The notes: generated by a model from the letters alone, not told the origin. Numbered from the stretch's first letter, positions 9,803 to 19,987 are shown. The stretch: DNA of 64,000 nucleotides from Pseudomonas marginalis (GCF_024169655.1 NZ_JALJWV010000001.1:997001-1061000), one strand, 5' to 3'. Numbers and translations are program-made.

Positions 9803-11190
9803 AGGGCTTCCTCGCCGTCTTCTTCTTGCAGGGCGTGCAGTTGCAGCGTGCTCTGGGCCAGGGTGCCGCGCGCGGCCAGTTCCTGTTGCACCAGGCGTTG
9901 GCCTTCGGCGCGTTGTTCCGGCGTCAGCGGGGCTTCGAGCTGCGTGGCCAGGTCATTGGCCTCTGGCGTGTCCTGGGCTTTAGCCAATTGGCTGAAGACA
10001 TAGGCGTTCAATGGGTCGGGCTTGGTGCCCTTGCCTTGGGAAAACAATTGGGCGATGGCGAAGTCGGCGCTGTTCTGGCCGTTGCGCGCAGCGGTCAGCA
10101 GGTGGTCCAGGGCCTTTTGCGAGTAGACCTTGCCCAGGTAGCCACGGCGGTAGATCTGGCCGAGGTAGTAATCGGCGGCCACTTCCCGGCCCACGGCTTT
10201 TTGGAAGTGGGCTTCGGCGGCCTTGGCGTCTGCCGGTACCCACTTGCCATCGTAGTAGAGCTTGCCCAGCAACAGCTCGGCGCGCGGTTGGTCGGCGGCG
10301 CGACCGTTGTCCAGGTACTTCATCATCTGGTCGACGTCACCCAGTTCGGGAAAGTCGTAGAGCAATTGCGCCAGGCTGACCCAGGACGCGGGGTAGCCGG
10401 GGGCGATTTTTTCCAGCAGGGCCTGGGCGGTTTTCTCGTCGGTCGTGCCCAGCGTAGCGTCGCCCAATACGCGGGCCACGCTGTCGACACGCTGCGCGGT
10501 GACGGTGCCACGGCTGTAGCCGGCTTCCATCTGCTTGAGCAGTTCGGCTTGTTTTTCCGGCTGGGCTTTTTTCTGGTAGACCGTGGCCAGCTCGACGTAG
10601 CAGATATCGGTGGTGTTCAGCGCGGCCTTGCAGATGCGCTCAACGTCATCCAGGTGCTGGTCGTAGGTGTCCTGGGTGCGATAGAGCAGCACTTGGGCCA
10701 GACCGGCTTCCGGGTAACCCGCCGCCTGCCATTGGTTGATCTGCTGCTGGGCGTTCACGTTGGGGAAGCTGTGCGGGTATTGCAGGTACAGCATCGCCAG
10801 CGGGATCAGGGTGTTGCCTTCGCCATTGGCGAAGGCTTTTTTCAGCAGGCCTTCGGCTTCATGGTGTTCGGCTTCGGTGGCGCCGGGCTTGGCCACCAGC
10901 AGGCGACCCAGGCGGGCCTGGGCGCGCGGCGAAATATCCGCCGCGGCACGGTAAGTGGCCTCGGCCTGTTTGATTTGCGCCGGATCGCGGGTGCCTACCT
11001 GGATGTCGGCCAGGCCCACTTGGGCCTCGCTGTAACCCAGGTCTGCCAGTTGCTGGTAATTCTGCTGCGCGGTGACGGTATCGCCACGCTTGAGCGCTTC
11101 ATTGGCCAGGCGTTGGTCGGGCAGGCCGGCGCAACCGGCGAGGGCGATGGCCAGCGCCAGGGGCACCGGTAGGGTTCGAAGGGCGCTCAT
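9799..11190 (-). CDS. algK: AlgK, outer-membrane lipoprotein with TPR/Sel1-like repeats
   Basis: AlgK is a lipoprotein that positions AlgE and contacts AlgX in the trans-envelope export complex. The signal peptide ends in lipobox LAGC with Cys20 as the lipidation site. The rest of the 463 residues is helical with repeated TPR/Sel1-like units (for example the AQARLGRLL and [12 protein letters not shown] segments). It overlaps algE by four bases and starts two bases after alg44, as in the conserved operon. Confidence 0.95.
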   Translation of the reverse strand: MSALRTLPVPLALAIALAGCAGLPDQRLANEALKRGDTVTAQQNYQQLADLGYSEAQVGLADIQVGTRDPAQIKQAEATYRAAADISPRAQARLGRLLVAKPGATEAEHHEAEGLLKKAFANGEGNTLIPLAMLYLQYPHSFPNVNAQQQINQWQAAGYPEAGLAQVLLYRTQDTYDQHLDDVERICKAALNTTDICYVELATVYQKKAQPEKQAELLKQMEAGYSRGTVTAQRVDSVARVLGDATLGTTDEKTAQALLEKIAPGYPASWVSLAQLLYDFPELGDVDQMMKYLDNGRAADQPRAELLLGKLYYDGKWVPADAKAAEAHFQKAVGREVAADYYLGQIYRRGYLGKVYSQKALDHLLTAARNGQNSADFAIAQLFSQGKGTKPDPLNAYVFSQLAKAQDTPEANDLATQLEAPLTPEQRAEGQRLVQQELAARGTLAQSTLQLHALQEEDGEEAL

Positions 11191-11192
11191 GA

Positions 11193-12359
11193 TTAAAGAC
11201 CCGCAGCCATGGCTTTATCGATCAGCCAGTTCAGCGATGGGCCACGGTCGCTGGTCACTTCCACCGGGCGGCCGGCGTAGGCGCTGTCCAGCGGCGCATC
11301 CGGCTTGATCTGCACGCGGATGTCGGAGGACAGGTCGGCGCTGTTCAGGCTGGTGCTGCTGACGATGGTGCCGGTGCGGGTCTGTTCTTCGTCGGCGACC
11401 TGGAAGTTCACCGGCGTACCTGGGCGAACGTCAGCGAACTGGCGATAGGAGAAGCGTGCTTCCACGTTGGCCAGGCTGCCGCGTGGCACCAGTTGGAAGA
11501 TCACGTCGCCTTTGCTCGCGTACTGACCGTCGGCCACCATTTGCTGGGCCACGACGCAGTCGCAAGGCGAGGTCAGGGTGCCGGTCATTTGCTTGCCGAA
11601 CAGTTCTTCGACCTTGGCCGGTTGCAGTTGGTCTTCGTCCAGGTGGCCCTTGAGCACGTCGAGCATGCTGGTGCTGAAGGTCGCCAGTGGCGCGCCTTTG
11701 GCCGCCACCGCATCACCTTTGAGCAGGCTTTGCACGGTGCCGTCGCGGGGCATGGTCACGTTCATGCCGGGCACGCTGACCAGGCCGGCCTGGGCGTGGC
11801 TGACAAAGTACATGCCATACAGCGATTTGAAGACGAAACCGAATGCCGCGAGGCCCACCAGGAAGATCGCCAGGCTGAACGTCACGGCGCGCAAGCGGCC
11901 GAAGGCGCTCATGTTGCTGCCGCCGTCCTTGACCTTGCGCGCCTTGGTGAAGTTGTCGCGTTGCAGGGTGGCGAGTACGTCGCCCATGGTCACGATGTCG
12001 CCCGACAGGTGCGAGGTGATCAGGTGGCGCAGCGTGGAAATATCCTGCGCGTCGAGGTTCTGGAACTGGCAACCGGTGCGCCCGCTCTGGCGGTCGTAGG
12101 AGCGGATCTGCAGCTCCACATCCATGGCCAGGCCGAGGTTATCGATGACGAACTGCAGGCGACCCTTGTGCACTTCGCCGACGGTCAACGGCTGCGTGGC
12201 GGTGAACGCCAGGCCGCCGGCGGACAGGTCGATGACCCGCGCTTCGGTCTGCGTGCGGTCAGTGTTGAAGAAGCGCAGCTTGGCCGGGATTTTGACTCGG
12301 GCGTGCTGGCGCTGGGCTTCGGATTCGTGGACAACGTTGGCGTTTACTTGGCTGTTCAT
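11193..12359 (-). CDS. alg44: Alg44, c-di-GMP-binding co-polymerase
   Basis: Alg44 activates the polymerase Alg8 on binding cyclic di-GMP and bridges the inner membrane and periplasm. The N-terminal PilZ domain has the RxxxR motif (R17-QHA-R21) and the D44-x-S-x-x-G motif (DLSAGG), both needed for c-di-GMP binding in this family. A single membrane segment (about 160-180) is followed by a periplasmic membrane-fusion-protein-like region. With these residues intact, alginate polymerisation should respond to c-di-GMP. Confidence 0.96.
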   Translation of the reverse strand: MNSQVNANVVHESEAQRQHARVKIPAKLRFFNTDRTQTEARVIDLSAGGLAFTATQPLTVGEVHKGRLQFVIDNLGLAMDVELQIRSYDRQSGRTGCQFQNLDAQDISTLRHLITSHLSGDIVTMGDVLATLQRDNFTKARKVKDGGSNMSAFGRLRAVTFSLAIFLVGLAAFGFVFKSLYGMYFVSHAQAGLVSVPGMNVTMPRDGTVQSLLKGDAVAAKGAPLATFSTSMLDVLKGHLDEDQLQPAKVEELFGKQMTGTLTSPCDCVVAQQMVADGQYASKGDVIFQLVPRGSLANVEARFSYRQFADVRPGTPVNFQVADEEQTRTGTIVSSTSLNSADLSSDIRVQIKPDAPLDSAYAGRPVEVTSDRGPSLNWLIDKAMAAGL

Positions 12360-12397
12360 CAGGGCAATTTCCTAGAGTTAATTCAGGCTTGGCAGGG

Positions 12398-13879
12398 TCA
12401 GACCATCATCAGCAACACGGCGACGAAAATGCTGCCGGCGGAGAAGGTCATGGTCCGAGACGACCAGGTGTTGAACCAACGTTGAAAGCTGGCCAAATCG
12501 CGGGTCAGTTTGGTGTCCTGGCGGGTCCAGGACTGTTGATCAAGGCGGAAGAACACGTAGATCTTCACCAGCGCGCCCATGATCTGGTTGTAATAGAGAA
12601 TCACCGGGTACGCCGGGCCGATCCTGTGGCCGGAGCACGACAGCAGCAGGGTCAGGATCAGGCGGGTGATGCCGATCCACAGCAGGTAAGCGAGGATGAA
12701 CGCGCCGCCGTACTTGAAGGTGGCGATGATTGCCACGGTCAGGCCGAGCAGGGAGGTCCACATCGACACGCGCTGGTCGAACAGCACCACGCTGGTGAAC
12801 AGACCCAGGCGGCGTACACCCAGGCCCAGGGCGCGGGAGTTCTGGCGCAGGTTGTTGCCGTACCAGCGGAACATCAGCTTGCGGCTGGCCTTGATAAAGC
12901 TCTTTTCCGGCGGGTGCTCCACGGTGTTGATCGCGGCGTCCGGCACGTAGAAGGTGTCGTAACCCAGACGCATCAGGCTGAACCAGCTGGACTTGTCGTC
13001 GCCGGTCAAAAACTTGAAGCGGCCCAGGCGCCAGTGTTGCAGCGAGTCGCTTTCCACGTCGGCGATAAAGCCCGGGTCGGTGACGACGCTGGCACGGAAC
13101 ACCGACATGCGCCCGGTCATGGTCAGCACGCGCTTGGACAGGGCCATCGAGCACATGTTGATGTGGCGTTGGGCGAAGCGCAGTTTGTGCCACTCGCTCA
13201 TGATGTAGCCGCCGCGCACTTCGCAGAACTCGTTGGTGGTCAGGCCGCCGACATTGCCGAACAACTGGAACCACGGCACGGTCTTGCGCACGACGCCTTC
13301 GGCGAGCACGGTGTCGCCATCGATCACTGCAACCACGGCGCGGTCATCCGGCAAGTGGCGGGAGATGGCGCGGAAACCGAAGGCCAGGCCGTCGCGTTTA
13401 CCGGTGCCGGCGATGCGCACGAAGTCGAGCTTCACGTGGTCCGGCGGGTTCATGCGTTCCCACAGGCTCTTCACCAACAGCTCATCGGACATTTCTACCA
13501 GCGAGCAGACCACGGTGGTGGGGAAGCCACATTCGATCGCTTCACGAATCACCGAGCTGTAGACCTGCGCGGTGGTCAGCGCATCGATCCGAAAACTGGT
13601 GACCATCAGGAACACATGGGACGGGTCCGCTGATTTGCCCAGCTTGCGCACTTTGCGCCGCAGGTGTGGGTAGACCACGTACAGGAACAGCATGCCGCGA
13701 AAGAAATGCGTCGCACCCATCGAGTAGCGCCAGATACCGACGGCGCCAATCAGGAAAATAAAATTCTTCGACTCAGAGTCGAACGTACTCGCCGGCAACA
13801 GCAGGGCGAGTCCCATCAGCAGGCTCAAGAAGAACAGCCAGCCGGCGGATTGGAGCAGTACGTGTTTTAACTTGGACAT
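12398..13879 (-). CDS. alg8: Alg8, alginate polymerase (GT2 glycosyltransferase)
   Basis: Alg8 is the inner-membrane glycosyltransferase that polymerises mannuronate from GDP-mannuronate. I start at [10 protein letters not shown]; an ATG three codons upstream also exists. The 493-residue protein has membrane segments at both ends and a cytosolic GT2 domain with VIDGDT (DxD-type), the TGDDKSSW segment and the acceptor-region motif [13 protein letters not shown]. It is the second gene of the operon, 83 bases after algD, with a perfect hairpin in that gap. Confidence 0.95.
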   Translation of the reverse strand: MSKLKHVLLQSAGWLFFLSLLMGLALLLPASTFDSESKNFIFLIGAVGIWRYSMGATHFFRGMLFLYVVYPHLRRKVRKLGKSADPSHVFLMVTSFRIDALTTAQVYSSVIREAIECGFPTTVVCSLVEMSDELLVKSLWERMNPPDHVKLDFVRIAGTGKRDGLAFGFRAISRHLPDDRAVVAVIDGDTVLAEGVVRKTVPWFQLFGNVGGLTTNEFCEVRGGYIMSEWHKLRFAQRHINMCSMALSKRVLTMTGRMSVFRASVVTDPGFIADVESDSLQHWRLGRFKFLTGDDKSSWFSLMRLGYDTFYVPDAAINTVEHPPEKSFIKASRKLMFRWYGNNLRQNSRALGLGVRRLGLFTSVVLFDQRVSMWTSLLGLTVAIIATFKYGGAFILAYLLWIGITRLILTLLLSCSGHRIGPAYPVILYYNQIMGALVKIYVFFRLDQQSWTRQDTKLTRDLASFQRWFNTWSSRTMTFSAGSIFVAVLLMMV

Positions 13880-13903
13880 AGGCGTCATCCGCAGGTGAAG
13901 GAG

Positions 13904-13950
13904 GTTTCGAGCTGCAAGCGCTGGGGATCAGGACGCTTGCAGCTCGAAAC
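13904..13950. repeat. Perfect 17-bp inverted repeat in the algD-alg8 gap
   Basis: The arms GTTTCGAGCTGCAAGCG (13904-13920) and its exact complement (13934-13950) enclose a 13-base loop. The structure starts just after the algD stop and ends before the alg8 ribosome binding site. There is no T-run after it, so it is not a standard intrinsic terminator. It may be an mRNA processing or stability element, or a single REP-like palindrome of the GCTTGCAGCT type. Confidence 0.75.
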
Positions 13951-13962
13951 TTGCCGTTGCTG

Positions 13963-15279
13963 TTACCAGCAAATACCTTCGGTGCGGCCCGTCACGCAGG
14001 TGGCCTTGGACATGAAGCCCACCAGGTCGACCACTTGCTTGCCGTGTGGCGCGTTCTGCGCCAGGGCACGGAACTTCTCATCACGGTTGCCGAGGATGAT
14101 CACGTCGGAGTTGTTGATCACATCATCGAAGTCCGAGTTGAGCAGGGACGACACGTGGGGGATTTTCCCCTCGATGTACTCCTTGTTCGCACCGTGGACG
14201 CGGGCGTACTCGACGTTGCTGTCGTAGATGCTCAGGTCGTAACCCTTGCCGATCAGCATTTCCGCCAGTTCCACCAGTGGGCTTTCGCGCAGGTCGTCGG
14301 TGCCGGCCTTGAAGCTCAAGCCCAGCAGCGCGACTTTGCGTTTGTCGTGGCCGGCGACGATGTCGAAGGCGTTCTGCACCTGGGATTCGTTGCTGCGCAT
14401 CAGCGAGTTGAGCAGCGGCGCTTCCACGTCCAGAGAGCCGGCGCGATAAGTCAGCGCGCGCACGTCTTTGGGCAGGCACGAGCCGCCGAATGCGAAGCCT
14501 GGGCGCATGTAGTACTGGGACAGGTTGAGGGTCTTGTCCTGGCAGACCACTTCCATCACTTCGCGACCATCGACGCCGACGGCCTTGGCGATGTTGCCGA
14601 TCTCGTTGGCGAAGGTCACCTTGGTGGCGTGCCACACGTTGCAGGTGTACTTGATCATTTCGGCCACGGCGATGTCCTTGCGGATGATCGGCGCGTCGAG
14701 TTCTTCGTACAGCGATTGCAGGACATCGCCGGAGGCTTTGTCGAACTCGCCGATGACGGTCATCGGTGGCAGGTCGTAGTCGGCGATGGCCGTGGATTCG
14801 CGCAGGAATTCCGGGTTGACCGCGACGCCGAAGTCGACGCCGGCTTTTTTGCCGGAGCAGTCTTCGAGGATCGGGATCACCACGTTGGCCACGGTGCCCG
14901 GCAACACGGTGCTACGCACGACGATGGTGTGGCGGGTGGTCTTGTCACGCAGGACAAAACCGATCTCGCGGCATACCGATTCGATGTAGTTGAGTTCCAG
15001 GTCGCCGTTTTTCTTGCTCGGCGTGCCGACGCAAATCATCGACAGGTCGGTATCGCGGATGGCGTCTGCGAAGTTGGTCGTGCCGCGCAGTCGACCGGTC
15101 TCGATACCCTGGCTCAGCAGCTCGCCCAGACCCGGCTCAACGATCGGTGATTTACCGGCGTTGATCAGGTCGATCTTTTCCTTGGAGATGTCTACGCCGA
15201 CCACTTCATGGCCACGGGCAGACAGGCAACCGGCACAGACTGCGCCAACGTAACCCAAACCAAATATGCTGATGCGCAT
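13963..15279 (-). CDS. algD: AlgD, GDP-mannose 6-dehydrogenase
   Basis: AlgD oxidises GDP-mannose to GDP-mannuronate with two NAD+, the committed step of alginate synthesis. The 438-residue protein has an N-terminal Rossmann motif GLGYVG (7-12), a central helix, and the active-site segment FGGSCLPKD with catalytic Cys268. Length and residue positions match the characterised Pseudomonas enzymes. It is the first gene of the operon and is preceded by a long leader with a candidate AlgU promoter. Confidence 0.97.
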   Translation of the reverse strand: MRISIFGLGYVGAVCAGCLSARGHEVVGVDISKEKIDLINAGKSPIVEPGLGELLSQGIETGRLRGTTNFADAIRDTDLSMICVGTPSKKNGDLELNYIESVCREIGFVLRDKTTRHTIVVRSTVLPGTVANVVIPILEDCSGKKAGVDFGVAVNPEFLRESTAIADYDLPPMTVIGEFDKASGDVLQSLYEELDAPIIRKDIAVAEMIKYTCNVWHATKVTFANEIGNIAKAVGVDGREVMEVVCQDKTLNLSQYYMRPGFAFGGSCLPKDVRALTYRAGSLDVEAPLLNSLMRSNESQVQNAFDIVAGHDKRKVALLGLSFKAGTDDLRESPLVELAEMLIGKGYDLSIYDSNVEYARVHGANKEYIEGKIPHVSSLLNSDFDDVINNSDVIILGNRDEKFRALAQNAPHGKQVVDLVGFMSKATCVTGRTEGICW

Positions 15280-16051
15280 CGCATTTACCTCTTTGTCATT
15301 GAAGACGGTATTAAATCTGCCAATAAATGGCCGGAGTTCATGTTTGCAAGCGTCACTGATGCCGCGAAAGTTAGGCGAACAGACGCCGACTTACCGCATA
15401 CAGGCATGTTGAATAACGAGTGACTAACGATTGCACTCAAGTTGTGCGCAACTTGGCCTTTTTATTGGGGCTTGCCCTCAAATGCAGCCGGCCTTCCTGG
15501 GAGAAGGGCCTGGCGCCAGTGCAACAGGGCCTTGATAAAGGCAATAAACCTTTAAATATCAATGCCTTGGGTTTCATCACTGACCCATTGGGGTAAGCAC
15601 AGCCTTGGCCTTATAGTGTGTGGCAATTCATCCTTGTCGCCGCTCTTAACTAATCGGTTGGTAATATCAGCCCTGAGTCAAAGTTAAATGTGACAACTTC
15701 GCTACTTCCGTTGGTCGCCATGTAAGTCATCTCTTACAGAAACAGAGAATTACGTTACCGGTGGTATGAGCGGTGCTTTAGGGCGAAGTTCCTGGCCGCT
15801 CATCCTGTTTCCGGAAATTTCTTGAAATATAGGCAAAGATGGCACTGGTACTATATTGATAGCACTTGCTATTTGGGCCAGTAGTTGCGGGGAGTTGGTG
15901 CGCGGGGATAGTTTTGTGCCACTAGTCTTTTAAAAAAGTGGTGCCACTACGAAAAAAAATCTGAAATGTCGAGTGAAATAAATGTTAGAGATGCGTCAAG
16001 ATATTTTTTGACGCCAAACAATTGACGACTTCTGATGCGAAATGCAGGAGA
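15280..16051. other. algD upstream region (long leader plus promoter area), no gene
   Basis: About 770 bases without a convincing coding region separate algD from a REPIN. The stretch is more AT-rich than the flanks. It holds the AlgU-like promoter described separately and, further upstream at about 15917-15940, a palindromic AT-rich segment (CCACT..AGTGG around TTTTAAAAAA). The P. aeruginosa algD promoter is similarly long and bound far upstream by AlgR, AmrZ and AlgB; I cannot assign those sites with confidence here. Confidence 0.6.
15765..15791 (-). promoter_or_regulatory. Candidate AlgU (sigma-22/RpoE-type) promoter of the alginate operon
   Basis: Reading the minus strand, GAACTT (15791-15786) is followed after 16 bases by TCATA (15769-15765). 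The AlgU consensus is GAACTT-N16/17-TCtga, and the P. aeruginosa algD promoter likewise begins GGAACTTC. A start near 15758 would give a leader of about 480 nt. The -35 is perfect; the -10 matches at TC and A. Confidence 0.65.
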
Positions 16052-16146
16052 AAATGTGGGAGGGGGCTTGCCCCCGATGGCAGTGTGTCAGTCGATCCAT
16101 GTATGACTGACCCACCGCCATCGGGGGCAAGCCCCCTCCCACATTT
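16052..16146. repeat. REPIN (GGGGGCTTGCCCCC class) between algD region and yaaA
   Basis: AAATGTGGGAGGGGGCTTGC and its complement form the outer arms, each with the GGGGGCTTGCCCCC palindrome, and the arm continues through CGATGGC. It is the same family as the elements at 4033 and 21218. It lies 33 bases after the stop of yaaA. Confidence 0.9.
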
Positions 16147-16179
16147 GATCTTTAGCGTCTATGAGAGCGGAGCAGGGCC

Positions 16180-16959
16180 TTATTCCGGTGCATGATCGCG
16201 CAGGAACACCAGGTTGTCGGGCTTGGACTGCTCCGCATTGAAGCGATAACCCTGCACATCGAACTGCTTGAGCTGGGCCGGGTCGTTGATGCGTTCTTCG
16301 ATCACGAAGCGGCTCATCATGCCTCGGGCCTTTTTCGCGTAGAAGCTGATGATCTTGTACTGACCGTTCTTCAGGTCCTTGAACTCGGTGTTGACGATCC
16401 TTGCGTTCAGGGCCGTGCGCTTGACCGCGGAGAAGTATTCGTTGGACGCCAGGTTGAGCAGTACCTCATCGCCTTGTTCGGCCAGGGCTTGGTTGAGCCA
16501 CTCGCTGATCCGGGTGCCCCAGAAGGCGTACAGGTCCTTGCCACGGGCGTTGGCCAGTTTGGTGCCCATCTCCAGGCGATACGGCATCATCAGGTCCAGG
16601 GGGCGCAGCAGACCGTACAGGCCCGAGAGCATGCGCAGGTGATCCTGGGCGTAGCTGAAGTCGGCGTCGCTGAAGGTGTCGGCGTTCAGGCCCGTGTACA
16701 CGTCGCCCTTGAATGCCAGCAACGCCTGCTTGGCATTGGCCGGCGTGAACGCCGGGGTCCAACTGCCGAAACGCGCGGCGTTGAGGCCGCCGATCTTGTC
16801 GGATACATGCATCAATTCGCTGATTTGCGCCGGGCTCAGGTGGCGCAGTTGCTCGATCAGTTCCTGGGAGTGGTCCAGATACTGCGGCTGGGTAAAGCGC
16901 TGGGTCGCAGGCCTGGACTCGAAGTCGAGGGTCTTGGCGGGGGAAATCACCATCAGCAT
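16180..16959 (-). CDS. yaaA: YaaA, peroxide-stress protein (UPF0246/DUF328)
   Basis: The 259-residue cytosolic protein begins [15 protein letters not shown], the hallmark N terminus of the YaaA family, and contains [11 protein letters not shown] and [11 protein letters not shown], also family signatures. In E. coli YaaA lowers free intracellular iron during hydrogen peroxide stress; the molecular activity involves DNA binding. It is transcribed divergently from the deacetylase-like gene, with a 120-base shared upstream region. Confidence 0.93.
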   Translation of the reverse strand: MLMVISPAKTLDFESRPATQRFTQPQYLDHSQELIEQLRHLSPAQISELMHVSDKIGGLNAARFGSWTPAFTPANAKQALLAFKGDVYTGLNADTFSDADFSYAQDHLRMLSGLYGLLRPLDLMMPYRLEMGTKLANARGKDLYAFWGTRISEWLNQALAEQGDEVLLNLASNEYFSAVKRTALNARIVNTEFKDLKNGQYKIISFYAKKARGMMSRFVIEERINDPAQLKQFDVQGYRFNAEQSKPDNLVFLRDHAPE

Positions 16960-17079
16960 GAAGTTGGCTCCTGTAATCGTGCGGGGGATTCTAGGGGGTT
17001 GGGCACTTTGACTCCACCTATGATGGTGATAGGCGCGATCCGTTATGATGGCCGGTGACTCTGGAGAGGGAGACCCTGT

Positions 17080-18204
17080 GTGCGAATAGCGTTTTTTTTG
17101 TCGGCGTGCCTGTTATGCCTCAATGCCCACGCGGCGCCGGTGGATGTGGCCAGCCTGGATCGTGGCGTCTGGCCGGAAAAACTCAGCAGCCCTGCGCTGT
17201 TCGACGTGGCCTCGCGCGCCGAGATCCTGATGTTCGCCCACAGCCTGATCGCCAGCGAAGCCCTGGATGAAGCGGCGCTCAAACAGCGCCTGGGCCTGAA
17301 GATCATCAACCTGGCGGCCATCGACGATCTGCGTCGCCAGCTCTGGCAGCGCCTGCTGGAGGGCTACACCTTCGCCCAGGAGAGTTGCGAGGAAGACGCG
17401 TCGTTCTGCTACCTGGTGGAAAACATGGACGACCTGCGCGAGCAGGCCGGCAAGTTCGAGATCAGCGAAAACTCCTTCTATATAGGTTGGGCCGGCCCGA
17501 GCCACAATTTCCACGAGCGTTACCTGGACGAACTGCTGCGCAAAGCCGCGCTGTTCCCGCAGATCAGCAGCGAGATCGCGCGTTTCGGCGACCATGAGCG
17601 CAATGGCGATGAATTCAACGACCGCTTGTTCCTGCTGACCTTCGACGGCGGCCCGGCCCCGGTCAGCGGCAATACCGACTGGCTCACTGACTACCTGCGC
17701 AAGCAGAAGATGAACGCCACGTTCTTCGCCCTTGGCAGCAGCCTGCAAAACCGCGTGGAGCGCAGTTCCGCTGCCGATGTGCAGGCGCTGTACCAAGGCC
17801 AGTGCGTGGGCACCCAGGGCTGGCAGTACCGTTCCCACAGCCATTGGGTCGACTGGCAAAGTTCCATCACCCGCAGTGCCTCACTGGCGCAGAACCTGAT
17901 GCCGGAGAACTACGTGCCGCTGTTCCGTCCACCCTACGGTCAGCGTCGTGCGGACAGCCAGGGTTTCTTCCAGTCCCAGGGTTTGCAGGTGGCGTTGTGG
18001 GATATCGACTCCCAGGACGAACCGGGCAAGCTCAAGGCCGATGAGTCGGCGCAGCGGGTGCTGACCTTGATGTTGTTGTGGCGCAAAGGGGTGATTGTGT
18101 TTCACGACACCCAGGACAAGGCGCGGGTGGCATTGCCGATTTTGTTGCAGGCGACGGCGCAAAGCGGGCTGGGTTGGCAGGACTGCCGGGAGGCGTTTCG
18201 CTGA
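17080..18204 (+). CDS. Secreted polysaccharide-deacetylase-like (NodB fold) protein with altered metal motifs
   Basis: The 374-residue product starts at GTG after GGGAG, with a signal peptide (about 1-18, AHA-AP). Residues 20-180 are helical with no recognised domain; the C-terminal half is a NodB-type domain. Motif 3 (FRPPYG, 282-287), motif 4 (WDIDSQD, 307) and motif 5 (VFHD, 340-343) are present. Motif 1 reads TFDGGP (187-192) instead of TFDDGP, and motif 2 reads HSHWVD (253-258) rather than H(S/T)xxH, so metal ligands appear changed. The protein could be a deacetylase with unusual metal coordination or a non-catalytic glycan binder. The substrate is unknown. Confidence 0.8.
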   Translation: MRIAFFLSACLLCLNAHAAPVDVASLDRGVWPEKLSSPALFDVASRAEILMFAHSLIASEALDEAALKQRLGLKIINLAAIDDLRRQLWQRLLEGYTFAQESCEEDASFCYLVENMDDLREQAGKFEISENSFYIGWAGPSHNFHERYLDELLRKAALFPQISSEIARFGDHERNGDEFNDRLFLLTFDGGPAPVSGNTDWLTDYLRKQKMNATFFALGSSLQNRVERSSAADVQALYQGQCVGTQGWQYRSHSHWVDWQSSITRSASLAQNLMPENYVPLFRPPYGQRRADSQGFFQSQGLQVALWDIDSQDEPGKLKADESAQRVLTLMLLWRKGVIVFHDTQDKARVALPILLQATAQSGLGWQDCREAFR

Positions 18205-18552
18205 AAAGGCTGAAGTGCCTATTCCCGTTGGGGATGCGGCATTTCTGGGGTGATTTTGTAGAATATTTCGATGCAGGCGGACTTCCGACTTTAACGGCGT
18301 GGCTGGCACTCGGCTAGTGCTATTCGTCATCCTGAAAAATAAACTTCAAAAAAACGTCAAAGTGCTTTTTCCTGTCATGGGTTTTGCGGTATTACGAAGT
18401 CAGATCGCCGAAACCTGCAACACAGGTGGCGTCTTCCAAGACTCCTCATGTGGGCAATGCACTTGACGTCCCTCAGGTGCATTCGGTGGTCGAATCGAGG
18501 CGCAGCACTGTTGTGGTATTGCGTCGACTGGCTCCCACAAAGGTGACCGAGT
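18205..18552. other. Upstream region of the PhoH gene, no gene seen
   Basis: About 350 bases with no convincing reading frame, repeat or terminator. It includes an A-rich stretch (around 18331-18360) and presumably the promoter of the downstream PIN-PhoH gene. No regulatory motif could be named. Confidence 0.4.
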
Positions 18553-19947
18553 ATGGATGATCATGGACGTAACCCTTCTTCCGACCAGCCAATCCTTTAT
18601 GTGCTTGATACCAACGTACTGATCCACGATCCGAACGCGCTGCTTAACTTCGAAGAACACCACGTCGCCATCCCGATGATCGTGTTGGAGGAACTCGACA
18701 AACTCAAAAGCGGGCATCACAGCGTGGCCGCAGAATGCCGCCAGGCGATCCGCCTGATCGACAAAACCCTGGGCGAAGCGTCACCCGAGGACGTCGAAGT
18801 CGGCGTGCCGATCCAGCGCGGCAAGAGCGGGCCCAAGGGCTTGCTGTCGATTCTGATGAGCAAGCGCAGCGAGCCCAACAGCCTGCTGCCGGAAAACCTC
18901 AACGACAACAAAATCATCAACCAATTGATCGACCTGCACGCACGTGACAAGGACCTGCGCGTCGTGCTGGTGACCAAAGACATCAATATGCGCCTCAAGG
19001 CACGAGCGTGTGGGATCGCTGCCGAGGACTACAGTACCGACCAACTGGTCGACGACGTGTCGATGCTGTCCCGTGGTTATCACACCATGACCGGCTCGTT
19101 CTGGGATCGCGTCAGCAAGGTCGAAACCCGTCAGGACCACGGTCGCACCTGGCACCAGGTGCAACTGATCGACAACCTGCCGGCGGTACACGTCAACGAG
19201 TTCATCATCGACGAACAGGGTTTTGTGGGCTGGATCAAAGAGATCCAGGTCGACAAGCTGCTGATCCTCGACCTGCATCAGGAACCCCTGTTGCACCAGG
19301 AAGCCTGGGGCCTGAAACCGCGTGATATCTACCAGAGCCTGGCGCTGTATGCGCTGCTCGACCCGGACATCCACCTGGTCAACCTGACCGGCGCCGCCGG
19401 CTCGGGCAAAACCATTCTTGCCCTGGCTGCCGCCATTGAGCAGACCATGGTGACCAAGCGTTATCGCCGCATCATCGCCACCCGCAGTGTGCAGGGCCTG
19501 GACCAGGAAATCGGTTTCCTGCCCGGCACCGAAGCGGAAAAAATGGAGCCGTGGCTGGGGGCGATCACCGACAACCTCGAAGCCTTGCACATGGATGACG
19601 AAAACACCCATGGCAGCGTCGACTACATCCTCAGCAAAGTGCCGTTGCAGTTCAAATCCCTCAACTACATCCGAGGTCGCAGCTTCCAGCAGAGCCTGAT
19701 TTTGATCGATGAATGCCAGAACCTCACGCCGCACCAGATGAAAACCATCATCACCCGTGCCGGCGCCGGTTCCAAAGTGGTGTGCCTGGGCAACCTGGCG
19801 CAGATCGACACCCCTTACCTGTCCGCGACCAGCTCCGGGCTGACGTACCTGACGGAACGCTTCAAAGACTTCCCGAACGGCGTGCATATCGCGCTGCAAG
19901 GGGTCCCACGTTCGATCTTGGCCGAATACGCCGAATCTCACTTGTAA
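18553..19947 (+). CDS. PIN-PhoH protein (PhoH family ATPase)
   Basis: The 464-residue protein combines an N-terminal PIN nuclease-like domain (LYVLDTNVLIHDP at about 15-27, with further acidic residues) and a C-terminal PhoH ATPase with Walker A GAAGSGKT and Walker B LILIDECQN. PIN-PhoH proteins (also called PhoH2 or YlaK-like) have been linked to RNA unwinding and cleavage, sometimes as toxin-like modules. No antitoxin-like small gene lies immediately upstream here. It is single-cistron and ends at a REP hairpin that may act as its terminator. Confidence 0.92.
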   Translation: MDDHGRNPSSDQPILYVLDTNVLIHDPNALLNFEEHHVAIPMIVLEELDKLKSGHHSVAAECRQAIRLIDKTLGEASPEDVEVGVPIQRGKSGPKGLLSILMSKRSEPNSLLPENLNDNKIINQLIDLHARDKDLRVVLVTKDINMRLKARACGIAAEDYSTDQLVDDVSMLSRGYHTMTGSFWDRVSKVETRQDHGRTWHQVQLIDNLPAVHVNEFIIDEQGFVGWIKEIQVDKLLILDLHQEPLLHQEAWGLKPRDIYQSLALYALLDPDIHLVNLTGAAGSGKTILALAAAIEQTMVTKRYRRIIATRSVQGLDQEIGFLPGTEAEKMEPWLGAITDNLEALHMDDENTHGSVDYILSKVPLQFKSLNYIRGRSFQQSLILIDECQNLTPHQMKTIITRAGAGSKVVCLGNLAQIDTPYLSATSSGLTYLTERFKDFPNGVHIALQGVPRSILAEYAESHL

Positions 19948-19956
19948 ACGCGGTCG

Positions 19957-19987
19957 GTGTGGGAGGGGCTTGCTCCCTCCCACATTT
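19957..19987. repeat. Single REP-type hairpin after the PhoH gene
   Basis: GTGGGAGGG and CCCTCCCAC pair around GCTTGCT; the flanking TGTGGGAGG and CACATTT match the ends of the paired REP elements of this window. It is a solitary REP sequence, and it is followed by T-rich DNA (ATTTCTTTT), so it could also stop transcription. Confidence 0.75.

Noticed and set aside
5269..10003. Long plus-strand open frames through the alginate operon
   Set aside because: They mirror algX, algG and algE codon structure and lack any domain; the operon genes on the minus strand are certain.
15374..15383. Possible AlgR site in the algD leader (minus strand TCTGTTCGCC)
   Set aside because: It matches only seven of ten positions of ACCGTTCGTC, which is not enough to call in a single short motif.
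18330..18365. A-rich segment upstream of the PhoH gene as a small RNA or terminator
   Set aside because: No stem with adequate pairing precedes or follows it; left as unassigned intergenic DNA.
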